Origin: Corythucha ciliata
Taxonomy: Eukaryota > Arthropoda > Insecta > Hemiptera > Tingidae
Direction: 5' to 3'
Assembly (NCBI GenBank): GCA_038030265.1
Contig: CM075943.1
Span: forward strand, 19,964,001 to 20,028,000
DNA length: 64,000 nt
Shown: piece after piece, positions 23,341 to 33,814 of the stretch
Position numbering within the stretch: position 1 is the first letter of the stretch
How the letters are laid out: each line of letters starts with the position of its first letter
Translations under genes and position numbers: made by a program
Notes under the pieces: model-generated
Seen by the model: the letters and a program-made list of their open reading frames with translations, nothing else
What the model was told of the DNA's origin: nothing
Databases searched by the model: none

Positions 23341-24112
23341 CCGTGAAAGCCCGAACTCACTGTCACCAACCACTACTCTTGGTGAAAGCCCGAAACCCCA
23401 CCAGAAATTTGGGCTTCCACCGATGGATGTCAACATTCACCACCTGCTAACGGTGAAACCCCCCCACCCGGACCCAGCTCCCTTATTTCTTATACCAAGT
23501 TATAAGTCTCAATAATTATACCCGCTGTATTGTTGGTCGAAATGCAAATAAATGGACAGCTCTTGCAAACGCTGCGATAAAAATTAAAAATCATAAAAAC
23601 TAAATTTGTTTTTAACAGGCCCTTTTTTGGCACAAACTGCGCGGGAACAAAATGACGAATAAATGTAGATCGTACAACGGCGAAAAGAGTCGGTTGGGCA
23701 GGCTAAACGATTGTGGGTAGGGGGGTCCTGTAAGAGTGGCTTATTTGCAATTAAAATTTATATCATGGCCTAAATTTCATTTATAACTTGTTGAAATTAT
23801 TCAAACTTTTTCTGAAGTTTGAGTGGAGAGACACAAAAATGAAAAAATGCACTTTACCCGACAGGCGGCTGTCCGAACAAAACTTAAAGGAGGGTTTCTG
23901 AATACGGCCCTTAGTCTCGATCTCGTCTCGGTCTCGGTCCGGAAAATGGAATCTCGATCTCGGTCTCGGTCCGGAAAATGCAATCTCGATCTCGGAGACC
24001 AAGACTTTTTCTCGGTCTCGGTGCATCACTACAGCCGGCCGGGTTTCGGGCTTTCGCCAAGAGTAGTGGTGAATGTCGACATTCACCGGTGAGTTCAGGG
24101 CTCGTTTCACGG
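23341..24112. mobile_element. 772-bp inverted-repeat element inside receptor intron 3
   Basis: The left end CCGTGAAAGCCCGAACTCAC and the right end, complement of ...GCTCGTTTCACGG, begin imperfect inverted arms of about 60-85 bp that both include CCACTACTCTTGG and GAAAGCCCGAAACCC. The right arm has an extra GAATGTCGACATTC palindrome. The interior includes sequence with GAGACC/GATCTCGG hexamers ending in GGTGCATCACTA at 24031, the complement of the hAT-like end TAGTGATGCACC, so a second element is nested or fused here. It makes intron 3 the only long intron of the gene. Confidence 0.7.
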
Positions 24113-24166
24113 TGACATGGACAATAACATCGATTTTTTCGACTAATGAATGACATAATGTGACAG

Positions 24167-24331
24167 ACGCACGATCTTCATGAAGCGTACTATTTTACCG
24201 AATGGTACGACAGAAGAAGTGAAAAATTTAAAATGTTAATTCTTCAGACTATGACGTTTACGAAAAAGAAGGTGATCTTGAAGGGTCAAGGAATCCTTCC
24301 GGCCAACTCCGGAACTCTGGTCGACGCAAGT
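24167..24331 (+). CDS. Odorant receptor, exon 4
   Basis: A 165-nt exon (55 codons) after the acceptor TAATGTGACAG. It encodes THDLHEAYYFTEWYDRRSEK, then a KMLILQTMTF helix and KKKVILKGQGILPANSGT. The 'EAYYFTEWY' motif and the LKGQGILPxN segment are hallmarks of the family's C-terminal region. The end is uncertain: to stay in phase with exon 5 the donor must be GTCTCC at 24332, a weak site. The neighbouring GTGTCT at 24330 would break the frame. Confidence 0.85.
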
Positions 24332-24379
24332 GTCTCCATTTTGATTGATTTTGCCATTTGTAATCATTTTATATGTATA

Positions 24380-24575
24380 GAATGACTTTGCTTTTACAGA
24401 TTTTTAAAACGGCGATCTCCTTTCTCAGTTTCGTCGCATTCGTGATTGAATGAAAGGTTTTGATGCATTTAAAGAAAATTCACTCGCACTTCAAATATAA
24501 TGACGTCACAAAAAGTTGATAAATTTAAGAATTATCGAATTCGTGAGTAGAACCAGTGAAAAATTAAAATGTTTA
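24380..24575 (+). repeat. 196-bp duplicated block containing receptor exon 5, copy 1
   Basis: From GAATGACTT upstream of the acceptor to AAAATTAAAATGTTTA, this block is repeated at 25623-25817 with roughly 88% identity, in the same orientation, 1.24 kb away. Acceptor, exon, stop and the first ~120 bp of 3' flank are all included. Confidence 0.88.
24400..24453 (+). CDS. Odorant receptor, terminal exon 5 (copy 1)
   Basis: After the acceptor TTGCTTTTACAG come 17 codons and TGA: IFKTAISFLSFVAFVIE. This is the last membrane helix, in the place where insect odorant receptors end with a short final exon. The 3' end contains a TGACGTCA palindrome at about 24500 but no AATAAA soon after. Confidence 0.82.
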   Translation: MFKTAISFLSFVAFVIE

Positions 24576-24587
24576 ATTTTTTTTAGT

Positions 24588-24690
24588 GGCGAATTAACGT
24601 TTTTCCCCAATTTTAGGCTTGAATTAACGTTGGTATCACTTCAAGCCGCAAATTACCGTTTTTCTTTGTTTAGCCGCCGCTTTGCACTTT
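24588..24690 (-). repeat. Family A fragment, reverse
   Basis: Three units (GCGAATTAACGTTTTTCCCC, then CTTGAATTAACG, then GCCGCAAATTACCG) sit directly between the duplicated exon 5 block and the MITE at 24693. Confidence 0.6.
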
Positions 24691-24692
24691 CT

Positions 24693-25070
24693 CGACGTCA
24701 AAATAACCCCATAATTCAAAGAAACAAATTATTTAAGAAAAATTAGTGCACCATATCCATCATCATCATCCCCACCACTTTCACTAGTAAATACGCGTTT
24801 AATTATTTTTTCGGGTATCCTTCCGTAATTATTTTAGTTCAACATTTACTTTTCTGGTACAAATCATATCATGCGCGTGAATCAATGCAATTATCATTAA
24901 AAAAAAGTCTGAAAAATAGCACCAGACGAAAACTAGAAGGAATCAGACCTGTTAATTTGTTTAATAATTGATTATTTGCTAGTGAAAGTGTTGGGGAGAT
25001 GATGAACATGATGCACTGATTTTTCTTAAATTATTTTGTTCTTTGAATTATGGGGTTATTTTGACGTCGA
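24693..25070. mobile_element. 378-bp MITE/foldback with arms of about 97 bp
   Basis: The left end CGACGTCAAAATAACCCCAT and the matching right end at 25070 begin inverted arms of about 97 bp, nearly 90% identical, ending near CACTTTCACTAGTAAATA. The interior is A+T-rich. No clear target duplication is seen. It separates the two copies of receptor exon 5. Confidence 0.85.
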
Positions 25071-25622
25071 AAACAATTTTTGAATATTTTAACTGGCAGC
25101 TGCAATATGGCTTATTTTGACGATTTTGCACTGTTTTTCCGAATCTTTCGTGTCATATCTTCAGTAAAAATCCAACCGATTTTCAATTTTCTTACGTCAA
25201 TTGAAAGCTCACATAATGGGCAAGTATTTACAATAATTGGTCAATGCCCGAGCAACTGAAGATTCAGCTAACTTCGCCTCTGAAAGAAACACGAAAATTC
25301 AACGCAACACTTTTTAGATTTTTCTAAAAATAACTAAACGTACATAAAGACGATTTTAATGTGTTATTCGTGATTTTTTCAATGTTAAATTTTGTGCTCT
25401 TTTCAGAAATGTAGTTTATTTTGTTCTATGTTGAACGGTTAGTCCGTTAAGACCACTTTTTGTGGAAAAGAGGTGATTTGGCTTAAATAACACTAAAGTC
25501 CCTTTAACTCTAAAACAAAGCTTTTCCGACCCTACGTCCATGTAGTCATTTTGGTTCGCCCTACTTAGTAGTACAACACGTGCAAGTATTGACGTTTCCT
25601 CCTGGAACACCCTGTACGTATT
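25071..25622. other. Probable transposon remnant, right end ACACCCTGTA
   Basis: No gene. The stretch ends in GGAACACCCTGTA at 25617, a common type of arthropod transposon end, directly next to the second exon 5 block. The matching left end is not seen, so I call it a remnant. Confidence 0.35.
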
Positions 25623-25817
25623 GAATGACTTCGCTTGTACAGATTTTTAAAACGGCGTTCTCCTCCCTCAGTTTCGTAGCATTCGTACTTGAATGAAAGG
25701 TTTTTGTATTTAAAGAAAACTCACCCGCACTTCAAACATAATGACGTCACAAAATATTGATAAATTTAAGAATTATTGAATTACATGAGTAGATCCAGCG
25801 AAAAATTAAAATGTTTA
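25623..25817 (+). repeat. Duplicated exon 5 block, copy 2
   Basis: Partner of 24380-24575, including the TGACGTCA palindrome at about 25742. The left border abuts the ACACCCTGTA end of the neighbouring remnant; the right border is AAAATTAAAATGTTTA. Confidence 0.88.
25643..25696 (+). CDS. Duplicate of the odorant-receptor terminal exon (copy 2)
   Basis: After an acceptor-like CTTGTACAG come 17 codons and TGA: IFKTAFSSLSFVAFVLE. Compared with copy 1 there are six base changes: three amino-acid changes (I to F, F to S, I to L) and two silent changes. The frame, phase and stop are kept. No copy of exons 1-4 lies near it. It may be an alternative last exon or a non-functional duplicate. An AATAAA at 25917-25922, about 220 bp downstream, could serve as its polyadenylation signal. 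Confidence 0.55.
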   Translation: MFKTAFSSLSFVAFVLE

Positions 25818-25927
25818 AAAACCAATCACCCAGGGCGTTTCAACAGAAGAGACGATTATTTCATCACCTAATTACCTGACATCAGCATACCCCTTACTAT
25901 GGGTGCCTATTTACATAATAAAAATTT

Positions 25928-27060
25928 CGCTCCGGCAGCTGGCGGTCGGAAAGAGTGCATTTCATTCCGTATACGGATACCCTAAGCCGTCCCAGAAGTA
26001 ATAATTTTGATACCATAATTTGTTTCATTAAGCCGAACTTCTTCCTCTATTTTCATCCCCTTCTCTTCAAAAATGTCGAAAAGTGTCGGTAGTTTTCCAA
26101 GGGCTTTGTTTTATTAAATTTTTGTGCCGTATTTTATAATACCTGAACGTGTGAATTTAAGCGATTTTTTTGAAATTTCATCCCCTATTTCACCCCCCCC
26201 CCAAACCATCAAAGTTTTCGATAAATCTCAATGGAACCCAGGGCTTAGGTTGCATTAAATTATTGAGTCTAATCTTAGAGCGCTAAGATGAACTAGTGAA
26301 GTTCAACGCTATTTTTACACTTCCACACCGGAAGGACCACCCCCACCACCTTGACTTTTTCGAAAAGTTAAAATGGGAATCAAAGGCTACTCTAACATGG
26401 AGTATTCGTAGTGAATATGATGCATCTAGAATCAACTGGTGAATTGTAGTGATTTTTTGACCATTTCAACCCCTATTCCCCCCTCCACCTTGACCGATTT
26501 GGCCCAAATGCAATACTGACCGGGGCCTTACGACTACTGATTTTTGTGCCAAAGCGCGTACCGCTGAATTGATTTCTTCGAGAGTTATCGTGCTAACAAG
26601 ACCACACACTTACTTCCACTCCGGGGGAAACACCCCCTCCCAAACAACTTTTTCAAAAAATTAAAATGGGAATCAAAGGCTACTCTAACATGGAGTATAC
26701 GTACGGAATATGATGCTTCTAGAATCAACTGGTGATTTTTATTGATTTTTTTACCATTTCAAGCTCAACTTTCCCCCCCTCTAACACGATCGATTGGGCC
26801 CAAATGCAATACCGACCGGGGTCTTGCACTGATTTTTGTGCCAAAGCGCGTTCCGCTAAATTGATTTCTTCGAGAGTTATCGTGCTAACAAGAAAACAGC
26901 CATAATATTATATAGTACATGTATATAATAATATGAATCCTGGAGACCACTGAATTCGTGTTCTAGAGGTTCTGAAACGTCAAAAAAACATGACATGACC
27001 CATGTTTGCCACCATCACGACGAGACCAATAGTGCATTTTCAGAATGAAATGCACTAAAA
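25928..27060 (+). mobile_element. Repeat family R1, copy B (with internal 293-bp duplication)
   Basis: Same ends as copy A at 11550-13528: GCTCCGGCAGCTGGCGGTCG and AGTGCATTTCATT at the left, GAATGAAATGCACTAAAA at the right. The interior has a module of about 293 bp present twice (from about 26371 and 26664), each including GGGAATCAAAGGCTACTCTA and GAGAGTTATCGTGCTAACAA. Copy A has this module once. The site at about 26905-26935 lacks the foldback that interrupts copy A. Confidence 0.8.
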
Positions 27061-30000
27061 GCATTATAATGTCTATGGTCTCTTTTTATATTTTTGGTCG
27101 CATTTTCGGATTGAAATGACACTTGAAATCAATCGTATTCTTGCAACTTCGTCACTACGAGAAGTTTTTTGCGTTAATGTGGCATGAGAACAAAATTCTG
27201 CTGATTCAACGTCATGTTTGTGAAATTCATGTTCATTTGACGAAAAGCTAATCAGAAAACGGCAGTGTTTTTCTGGGGCAGAATTGCATACTCAACTTAT
27301 GAGCTCGTATTGACAGTTGTGATGAGTATAAGGAGGCAGAAGGTTGAATTTAATTCGACCCCTTGCCAAAGTACCATGCACCATCACAAGAATCTCTTCT
27401 TGGAGTCCAAGAAATGGTTTTTCTAAAACATCATCAGAGCCACTTAACCCAAACCCCAAGCACCTAAAATTTTAGGTAATTTCTATCAATCCCGAAGGTT
27501 TGAGCCTGATATTACTTATATGAATCCCTCTTAACGTTCAACTGAGGATGATGCCAAAAAATCAAGGGAGTGGTAACCATGACCCAGCGTACCAAAACAG
27601 ATGCCGGATGCAGATTGGGCTGGCCTGGGCAGATGTTAAATTCAGTGTCTGGGAGTGTCGGTTGTTGATACATTCTTCGGAAAAGGCTTCAACCAGGGTC
27701 ACCTGGAGTGGCTCCTCGTGACAGACGGTGCGTCTTTTATGCATAATGTGCATTAGGGGCTGCGGTGTCAGTACTTTGTTTTGAGTTTCTGTATGAAGCG
27801 TGCCATGCGGTGGTGGTGTTTTTACCAAGCTCATGGACCTTTTCCGCCAGTGAAACAATCCATGGAGCACGCTTAATTGCACAATACTCAATTGAGGGTT
27901 TTCCAGGAGAAGGGAGACCTGATCGACTTGCCCAAATGAAAAAGAAGGAGCAGCCAATTGATTGTTTTCTATCCAATGTGAAAATTTTCCGCAGAATTTC
28001 AATGAATCGTCCTCGTTTTGTTAGTTGAAGTTTGAAGGTTGAAGGTTGTGAATATATGCAGCCCCGTAGTAGGGCAAACGAATGGACTTTTTCAAACCAT
28101 TTTTTCCATCATCTTTCATTTCCATTCTTATTTTTGTTGACTCACCGCCACACCGAAGAGAAAAAATCAAGGATAAATAAATACTCACTTGTTTTCTTTC
28201 TGCCCCCCCCCTTCTCATCACCTATCAGTAGTCCAAAGCGCTGTAGTTAAGGGAGGAAATACTTCTTCCTATCTGAGCGACTATTTATTGCCAGAATTTT
28301 CAAGCCTTCGTCCTACTATCACTAGCTTTTACAGCGTCTTTTTCACTTTTATCCCTGCTGGCAAGATATTGGATTCCATCCACTCGGTTCTATTTGTTCA
28401 CCCCCCACCTTTCCACCATTACTAAGGCCATTTGTGCCACTTTATGGAAGGCTGTAAAATAGTTCGAATTTCAATTTTCAAAGTTTTTTTCCCTTGAAAT
28501 GTTTTTTGTAGAAAATCTCCACCATGCATCAGAATAAGGGGGGGGGGGCGAGTCCCTTGTTTTGTATGACGCAATTCCTGAAACACTTCAGCCTCATGAC
28601 GGTATTCCCAATTAACATTAATTTCCGCATTTCAATTCTCATTACTATTTCACCGCTCCTGCTACCCTCACCACCACAACGTAAACAACCCAACGCTCTT
28701 TGGAATTGAGAACGCGCTTTGTTTGCCCAAGTTATCTTCCCTGGGACACCACCTCACACCACACTCTTCCTATTCCGTTTAGCGTATCAAATTAATTGCC
28801 CAAGCAATTTAGCGGATTTCTAACAAAGTTTCAAAATTGTTTCTGCGAGACAGTTCTTGTTATTGACTAGCGTAGGGGGGGACAACTTTATTTTCGAACT
28901 GTCAAGAGAGTTAAAATCAAATGCTTTCTCTTCTTTTTTTGTCCCCGTATTGGCGAGGGAGAAAACGGGAGGAAAAGGTTAATATTAGTGTTTATGGGAT
29001 GGCGAATGTAGGCAAAGAGGGCTGTTCCATTTAATGCTTTTTTTTTTCAATTAACCTTCTTTCCCTTTCCCTCGCACGCTCTGTCGATAGAAAACAATTA
29101 AAGACCAGGCACGGAGTTGAACGCTTTAAGGATTTTGGAATACAAGTCGAAGGAAAAGGGATTCCACGTCCTGAAAAATAGACTGAAGTTTAATTGCTAT
29201 AGGGGCTCGAAACCGAAGGAAACACTCAGTTTCTCGGGCTATTTCAGCGTTCACGTGCCGCCACAAGTACATGGAAAAAGTTCTGAACACGTTCTCTATT
29301 GGATTGATCGCTATTGAAGGGGGAGAGGTGTGAGCTTGTATAAAGTACAAGAAGGTTTATTGAAAGATTATAAGATTTCTGTGAAAAGAGGGGAAATGGT
29401 AGTAGCAATGGTGGTATTGATTGAGCAAAAGGAAATTGAATTTTCTTTGAGTTCCGTATCCTGTTTCATAACGAATCTTTGCAGGTGAATTATTCAGGGA
29501 AAAATTTTCATCGATTTCATCTCTTCATGGAGACAGGAGGTGAAAATACGACGTGCAAGGATTTTTTTTTATATGTTAATGATGAATTCCATTAATTATT
29601 GTAGTTTGCAATGAATTGTCATGACTTCGCGACAATAATTCGTTGCCCCCCTTCCTTACCAGAAACATTAAACGCTTCGATTGTCGTTCGTGTAGAAATA
29701 GAGCCGACCACCTCAGGGCTTTATAGCTCGTCGACCCGGTGATTCCCTTCAATTGAATTTGAAAAGTTAGGCAGCAAACCAGCATGACGAAGCAACGCCT
29801 TGAGTTCGAAAGTATAACTTTCTCTCCTCAAACCTTTTTGCATCCCGATTTCCAGCTGAACGAATAAAAAGCATGATCGTCATCAGCATTATTATCACCC
29901 CAACCCCCCCTGTTTTTGATAAAACGAAAATTACCTTCAATCCTCTGCCAAATAGAAAACAGTTGTTTTACCGCTGCATGGAAAACGTGTTTTTTTTTTT

Positions 30001-30630
30001 TTTTTTTTTTTTTTTGTTGGAAACTCACACATTGACAGCCTGACTGCTACTATGAACAACGCAATAATTTCTTCATGACTTTCTAGTAGTGCACTTGCAG
30101 ATTATAAACACCAGGAAGTTTTAACTGAAATTACCTTACACACATTTAATATCACCGGTAAAATTCATTTAGTAGAGCCCGCGAAAGGTAATTAGTTAAA
30201 CCCCTCGACTCACCACAGTTCGACCAATGCTTAAATTAAACATTAACTAGTAATTTAGAGCGGAGGGGTGGGATGGGTACAGTTACAGGGTTAGTGTCAA
30301 ATGCTAATCAGTCTGATGTTTAAATGAGGTGTAGAAACACCTCATGACCACTCGATATAGGTTTCAACCACTTGGGAGCTGTTCGTTAGGGCGCTATAAA
30401 CAGGGTGGAAATTGGCCACGTTGCTCTGTCAATTTATCCCCAAAAGTTCAGCTTCATTTTAGGACGGAAAATAAATTTTTTGAAAAAAAATGTGAGACTT
30501 CCCAGTTGCGGGAGGGGTATGTACACTTTTTTTTGGGCAATTAATTTGACAATGAAATAGTTTGTCACATTTATCGGGGGAAGAGACTATAAATAAAATG
30601 ATCATTTTCAATTGGGCGAAATTGCCTACC

Positions 30631-30665
<35 letters not shown>

Positions 30666-30960
30666 CGAAAATGCGAATATCCCATAAGACTTGCAATTTG
30701 AAGCGTCGAACCCCCACGCCCCCCGCACCATGCCAGCATGTGATTTGGCCGCGTCATCGGCCTTTTAGTTTATTTCATGATGACACCGCTGATAAAAGGC
30801 AGTGCCCGAATCATTATGCTAACTATCGTGCTTTAATAAGAAGAAAAGAACCGAAGAAAAGGCAGCGGTTCTGGAAGGAACAAAAAAGTTGCGAAGGGAC
30901 TTCAAGGAGGGGGGGGGTATTGGAACTCCTTAGACAATGGTATAGAAGTTCGTGTTTTCA
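27061..30960. other. Intron DNA; no supported gene
   Basis: No exon with domain and splice support. Minus-strand frames at 27562-28002 are longer than average and moderately balanced in composition, but carry no motif I recognise and switch frame. Homopolymers include T-runs at 29990-30015 and 30634-30665 and G/C runs near 28203 and 28540. Confidence 0.5.
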
Positions 30961-30964
30961 CTTC

Positions 30965-31560
30965 GTCCAAAACACCAATTTCGCCGGTTTGGCTCTTTGA
31001 AAAAACGGTTTCGCGGGTTAGGCTCCTTCGAATAAAGCAACTTCATCGGATGAGATCTTTCGAAGTCCAAGCCTGAATTTGATACCAAAACAGAACAGAA
31101 CACAATTTTGCGTTTTTGGGCGATTCAAGAACCAGTTTTGCCTTTGACTTCACAAAAAAGCACTTTCACCGATTTCACTCTTTCAATAGTGATGAGCAAG
31201 ACCTGGCCGGTCTCGCAAGACCAATACCAAGTAGTCATGATCTTGGTCTTGAATGCAAGACCAATATCAGTCTTGCAAGACCACCAACCAACATCTGTTT
31301 CACCCGAACTGAGACCCAAGAAAAATCGTTCCTTTGACACCTTATAATGAAATAATTACATTGTTCACACCTTTTACCACCGATCTTGCTTGGTTCTTTT
31401 CGACATCACCTTTTTTTTCTCGAAAAATACTCTATTTAACCAGATTTGCCCACCCAAAAACCTATTTTGCTGGCCTCTTTTCTCTTTAACGACCAATAAT
31501 TTATCAGATTTGGCTCCCGATAAAAAAAAAACGTCGCCTGAGTTTGGCTCCAAGTTGAAC
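30965..31560 (+). repeat. Family B degenerate tandem array, block 3
   Basis: Phrases such as CCAATTTCGCCGGTTTGGC, GGTTTCGCGGGTTAGGCTCC and CACTTTCACCGATTTCACTC recur at about 33 bp (30965-31180), with a fainter continuation at about 31380-31560. A hexamer-rich insert at 31188-31345 splits the block. Confidence 0.6.
31188..31345 (+). mobile_element. TAGTGATG-type hexamer element, variant
   Basis: Opens TAGTGATGAGCAAGACC and contains GCAAGACCAATA several times, in both orientations (TCTTGGTCTTG). The design copies the hAT-like ends at 4700 and 59112 (TAGTGATG, then purine-pyrimidine hexamers) but with different hexamers. Only one end is seen, so this is a tentative partial copy. Confidence 0.4.
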
Positions 31561-31924
31561 AAGCAATTATAAAGAGAGTGACTCTCTAAAATACCGATTA
31601 CACATAAACGCTGCCAATTTTATGGATTTCCCGTCAGATCTAACAGATTTTAAAAGTGGCTGACAGGGAAAACTTCCTTCTAATGAACAGCCTTTCTCAC
31701 TGAAATTTTGCTTTTCCCGTCGAGTCAATCTCGAAATTTCGTCAGAAATCCGTCAAGATGTGTTCTATTCCTTTGAAAAACTCGTCAAATAAGTAATTAT
31801 CGTAGCGTGTATTTGAAGGGGCGAGAGGGGAAAGACAGACCCGGGTCCCTGCTCTGCAGAGACTCCTGCTGAGGTGAAAATCTTAAGGAAAAATAAAGAT
31901 TTTTAGGTTTTGTGAATATTGATT

Positions 31925-32520
31925 TAGGAACAAACTTCCGAGAAAAAAAAAGTGCTCATTTAAAGCTAAAGTTCAGAAAACATTGCGAATTCACGGTTCA
32001 TGGAGGCCCTTTAAAGTTAAAATGTTGAAAAACGGATAACGCACTGTTCATGAGGCATGTTCGCTGCTAAAATTAACAAAAATCGGTATAATTTATTACC
32101 ACAAATGACAAAAATCGCTAAATCATCAATCGTGTCGGGACAAACGCTATATTATCTCAGGGGAAAATTAAATCGAAAAAACGTCAATGCGCGGTTTGTG
32201 GAGGCAACAAATCGTGCTTAAAAATGAGAGAAAGTACTAATTAATGACCAGAATTCAATGAGTAGCTGCTAAAATTGGAAAAAGTTGTAATTAACGGCTA
32301 AAACTGACGAAAACGCTAATTAACGACGCAGCAATGAAAAACCCGATTCGCGGTTTTTGGAGGACACTTTATATGACTTTAGATAAGAAAAGCGTTAATT
32401 CATGACTGGAGAAGAAAAATACGCTAATTCGCAGCTAAAATACAGTTAAAGCGCTATTGGGAAACCTCGATTTAGGTAACATTGAGAAAAAGCCTCAATT
32501 CATGAATTTCATTTTCAAGC
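31925..32520 (+). repeat. Family A degenerate tandem array, forward
   Basis: Around fifteen eroded units with GCTAATT, GCTAAAAT and GAGAAAAA parts. Spacer phrases TTCATGGAGGCCCTTTAAAG and GGTTTGTGGAGGCAAC recur, matching the higher-order spacer elsewhere. Confidence 0.7.
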
Positions 32521-32984
32521 AGCCCAAAGGTGTGTTTGCCAACAGCTAGCTCTGTTGTGAGCCCCTGTACCACGGACAATGTCCGGCGATCTCAGAAGTG
32601 TCATCTCCTACCTAGACAAGGGCCGGCCACCCATTTTTGGTCGTGGGCCATAAACCTGATGGTTGTAAGAACTCAGGTGAGCCACCCATCCTCGCCCTAC
32701 CCACCATCGAGCACAGCACTTTGATCTTAGCAAAAGCCCGTGACGCTCTGAATAAAACGCACTTGGAGCCTGTTCAATAACTTCAATAACATAAGTTAAC
32801 TACAGAATAACAGCGTTTCGCATTTGCACTAAAAATATGCCCCAGGACAGTTCATTGCAGTGCCAGCCTTATAGACATTTGGCGCCCCTGGGCGAATTTT
32901 TTACCAACGTCTCCGTAAAGTTGCCTTTAGGACCACGAATCAGCTTTTTTTTCCACTCTTCATCACTTGTTCTAAAAAATTTCA
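32521..32984. other. Non-repeat island between two opposite family A arrays
   Basis: About 460 bp of unique-looking, less A+T-rich DNA separates a forward array on the left from a reverse array on the right, so the arrays point toward each other. No gene is recognisable. GGCGCCCCTGGGCG near 32881 resembles GGGCGTGGCGCCCC near 38911. Confidence 0.45.
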
Positions 32985-33580
32985 TTGGTGAATTAGCGGT
33001 TTGACTCCACTTTATCCGCAAATTAGCTATATATTATCTCATTTCAGTCATGAATTTGTGATTTTTATAGCAATGAATTTGTGTTTTTTGTTATTTGAAC
33101 CGCTAATGAGCGATTTTACCCGTGAATTAGCACTATATTTTCTGATTTTAGCCACTTAAGTTGTCTCCGGAAACAGAGACTTGCCATTTACTCAATTTAC
33201 TTCTGTGAAACAGCAAGTGTTCTTAATTTAACTCCATAAACAGCCGTTTTTTCTTTACTTCAGCCGTGAATTAGCGTTTCGCCTAATTTTAGCTTCCTCT
33301 AGTAAGCCACCAATCAGAGTTTTGTATCCCAATTTTCGCTGCGAATTAACGCTTCATCTAATTTTTGTCCGTGAGCTAGCGCATTATCCTCATTTAGCCG
33401 TGAATTAGCGATTTTGTTCACTTTCAGCCACGAGGTTACCTTCAGAAGCCGCAAATTGGAGTTTTCTCAATTTAAACCATGAATTAGCGTTTTTTCCGCA
33501 CGTCAGCGTTTCTCAATTTTATCGGCAAATTACCATTTCTTCCCCATTTCAGCCGAGAATTAGCCATTTGTTACCATTTT
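32985..33580 (-). repeat. Family A degenerate tandem array, reverse
   Basis: Units GTGAATTAGCGTTTTT and TCAATTTTAGCC recur about every 32 bp. Spacer phrases TTGTCTCCGGAAACAGAGAC and TTACCTTCAGAAGCCGCAAA occur once per several units. The array ends directly at a small hairpin (33581-33609). Confidence 0.75.
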
Positions 33581-33609
33581 ACTTCCATGTTCCCTACGGG
33601 AATGGAAGT
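33581..33609. repeat. Small hairpin at the end of a family A array
   Basis: ACTTCCATGTTCCC and GGGAATGGAAGT can pair around a short loop. A close relative at 45694-45722 also follows immediately after a family A fragment, so the hairpin may mark the boundary of the repeat unit that spreads. Confidence 0.6.
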
Positions 33610-33626
33610 ATTTGCCGTGAATGGGT

Positions 33627-33699
33627 GACTCCATGGTGTAATGGATACAATACTTGCTTCGCCACTCAGTGGGCTTAGGTTCGAATCCAGGTATTGCCC
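33627..33699 (+). ncRNA. tRNA-like RNA polymerase III promoter region (SINE head or tRNA relic)
   Basis: TGGTGTAATGG (33634-33644) fits the pol III A-box consensus exactly, and GGTTCGAATCC (33678-33688) fits the B box exactly, at tRNA-like spacing. A cloverleaf does not fold well: the acceptor ends do not pair, the D stem has a mismatch and no proper anticodon stem forms. I therefore do not call a functional tRNA. It may be the tRNA-derived head of a SINE or a tRNA relic. It lies directly upstream of the gag remnant. Confidence 0.5.
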
Positions 33700-33814
33700 A
33701 TTACACTATAAGGCTGCGGCGAGCTGTGATACGGCTCACTCGGCTTCGTGAGGGCGTTCACGGCGGTGCGCGTATGACAAACTGCGCATCGACCGAAACG
33801 ACCGCGTATTACGG

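Noticed and set aside
27562..28002. Possible protein-coding exon on the minus strand
   Set aside because: Composition is plausible, but the coding impression switches frame, no domain is recognised and no convincing splice sites flank it.
33627..33699. Functional tRNA gene
   Set aside because: Internal promoter boxes are exact, but acceptor, D and anticodon stems do not fold properly and no CCA-compatible end pairs with the start.
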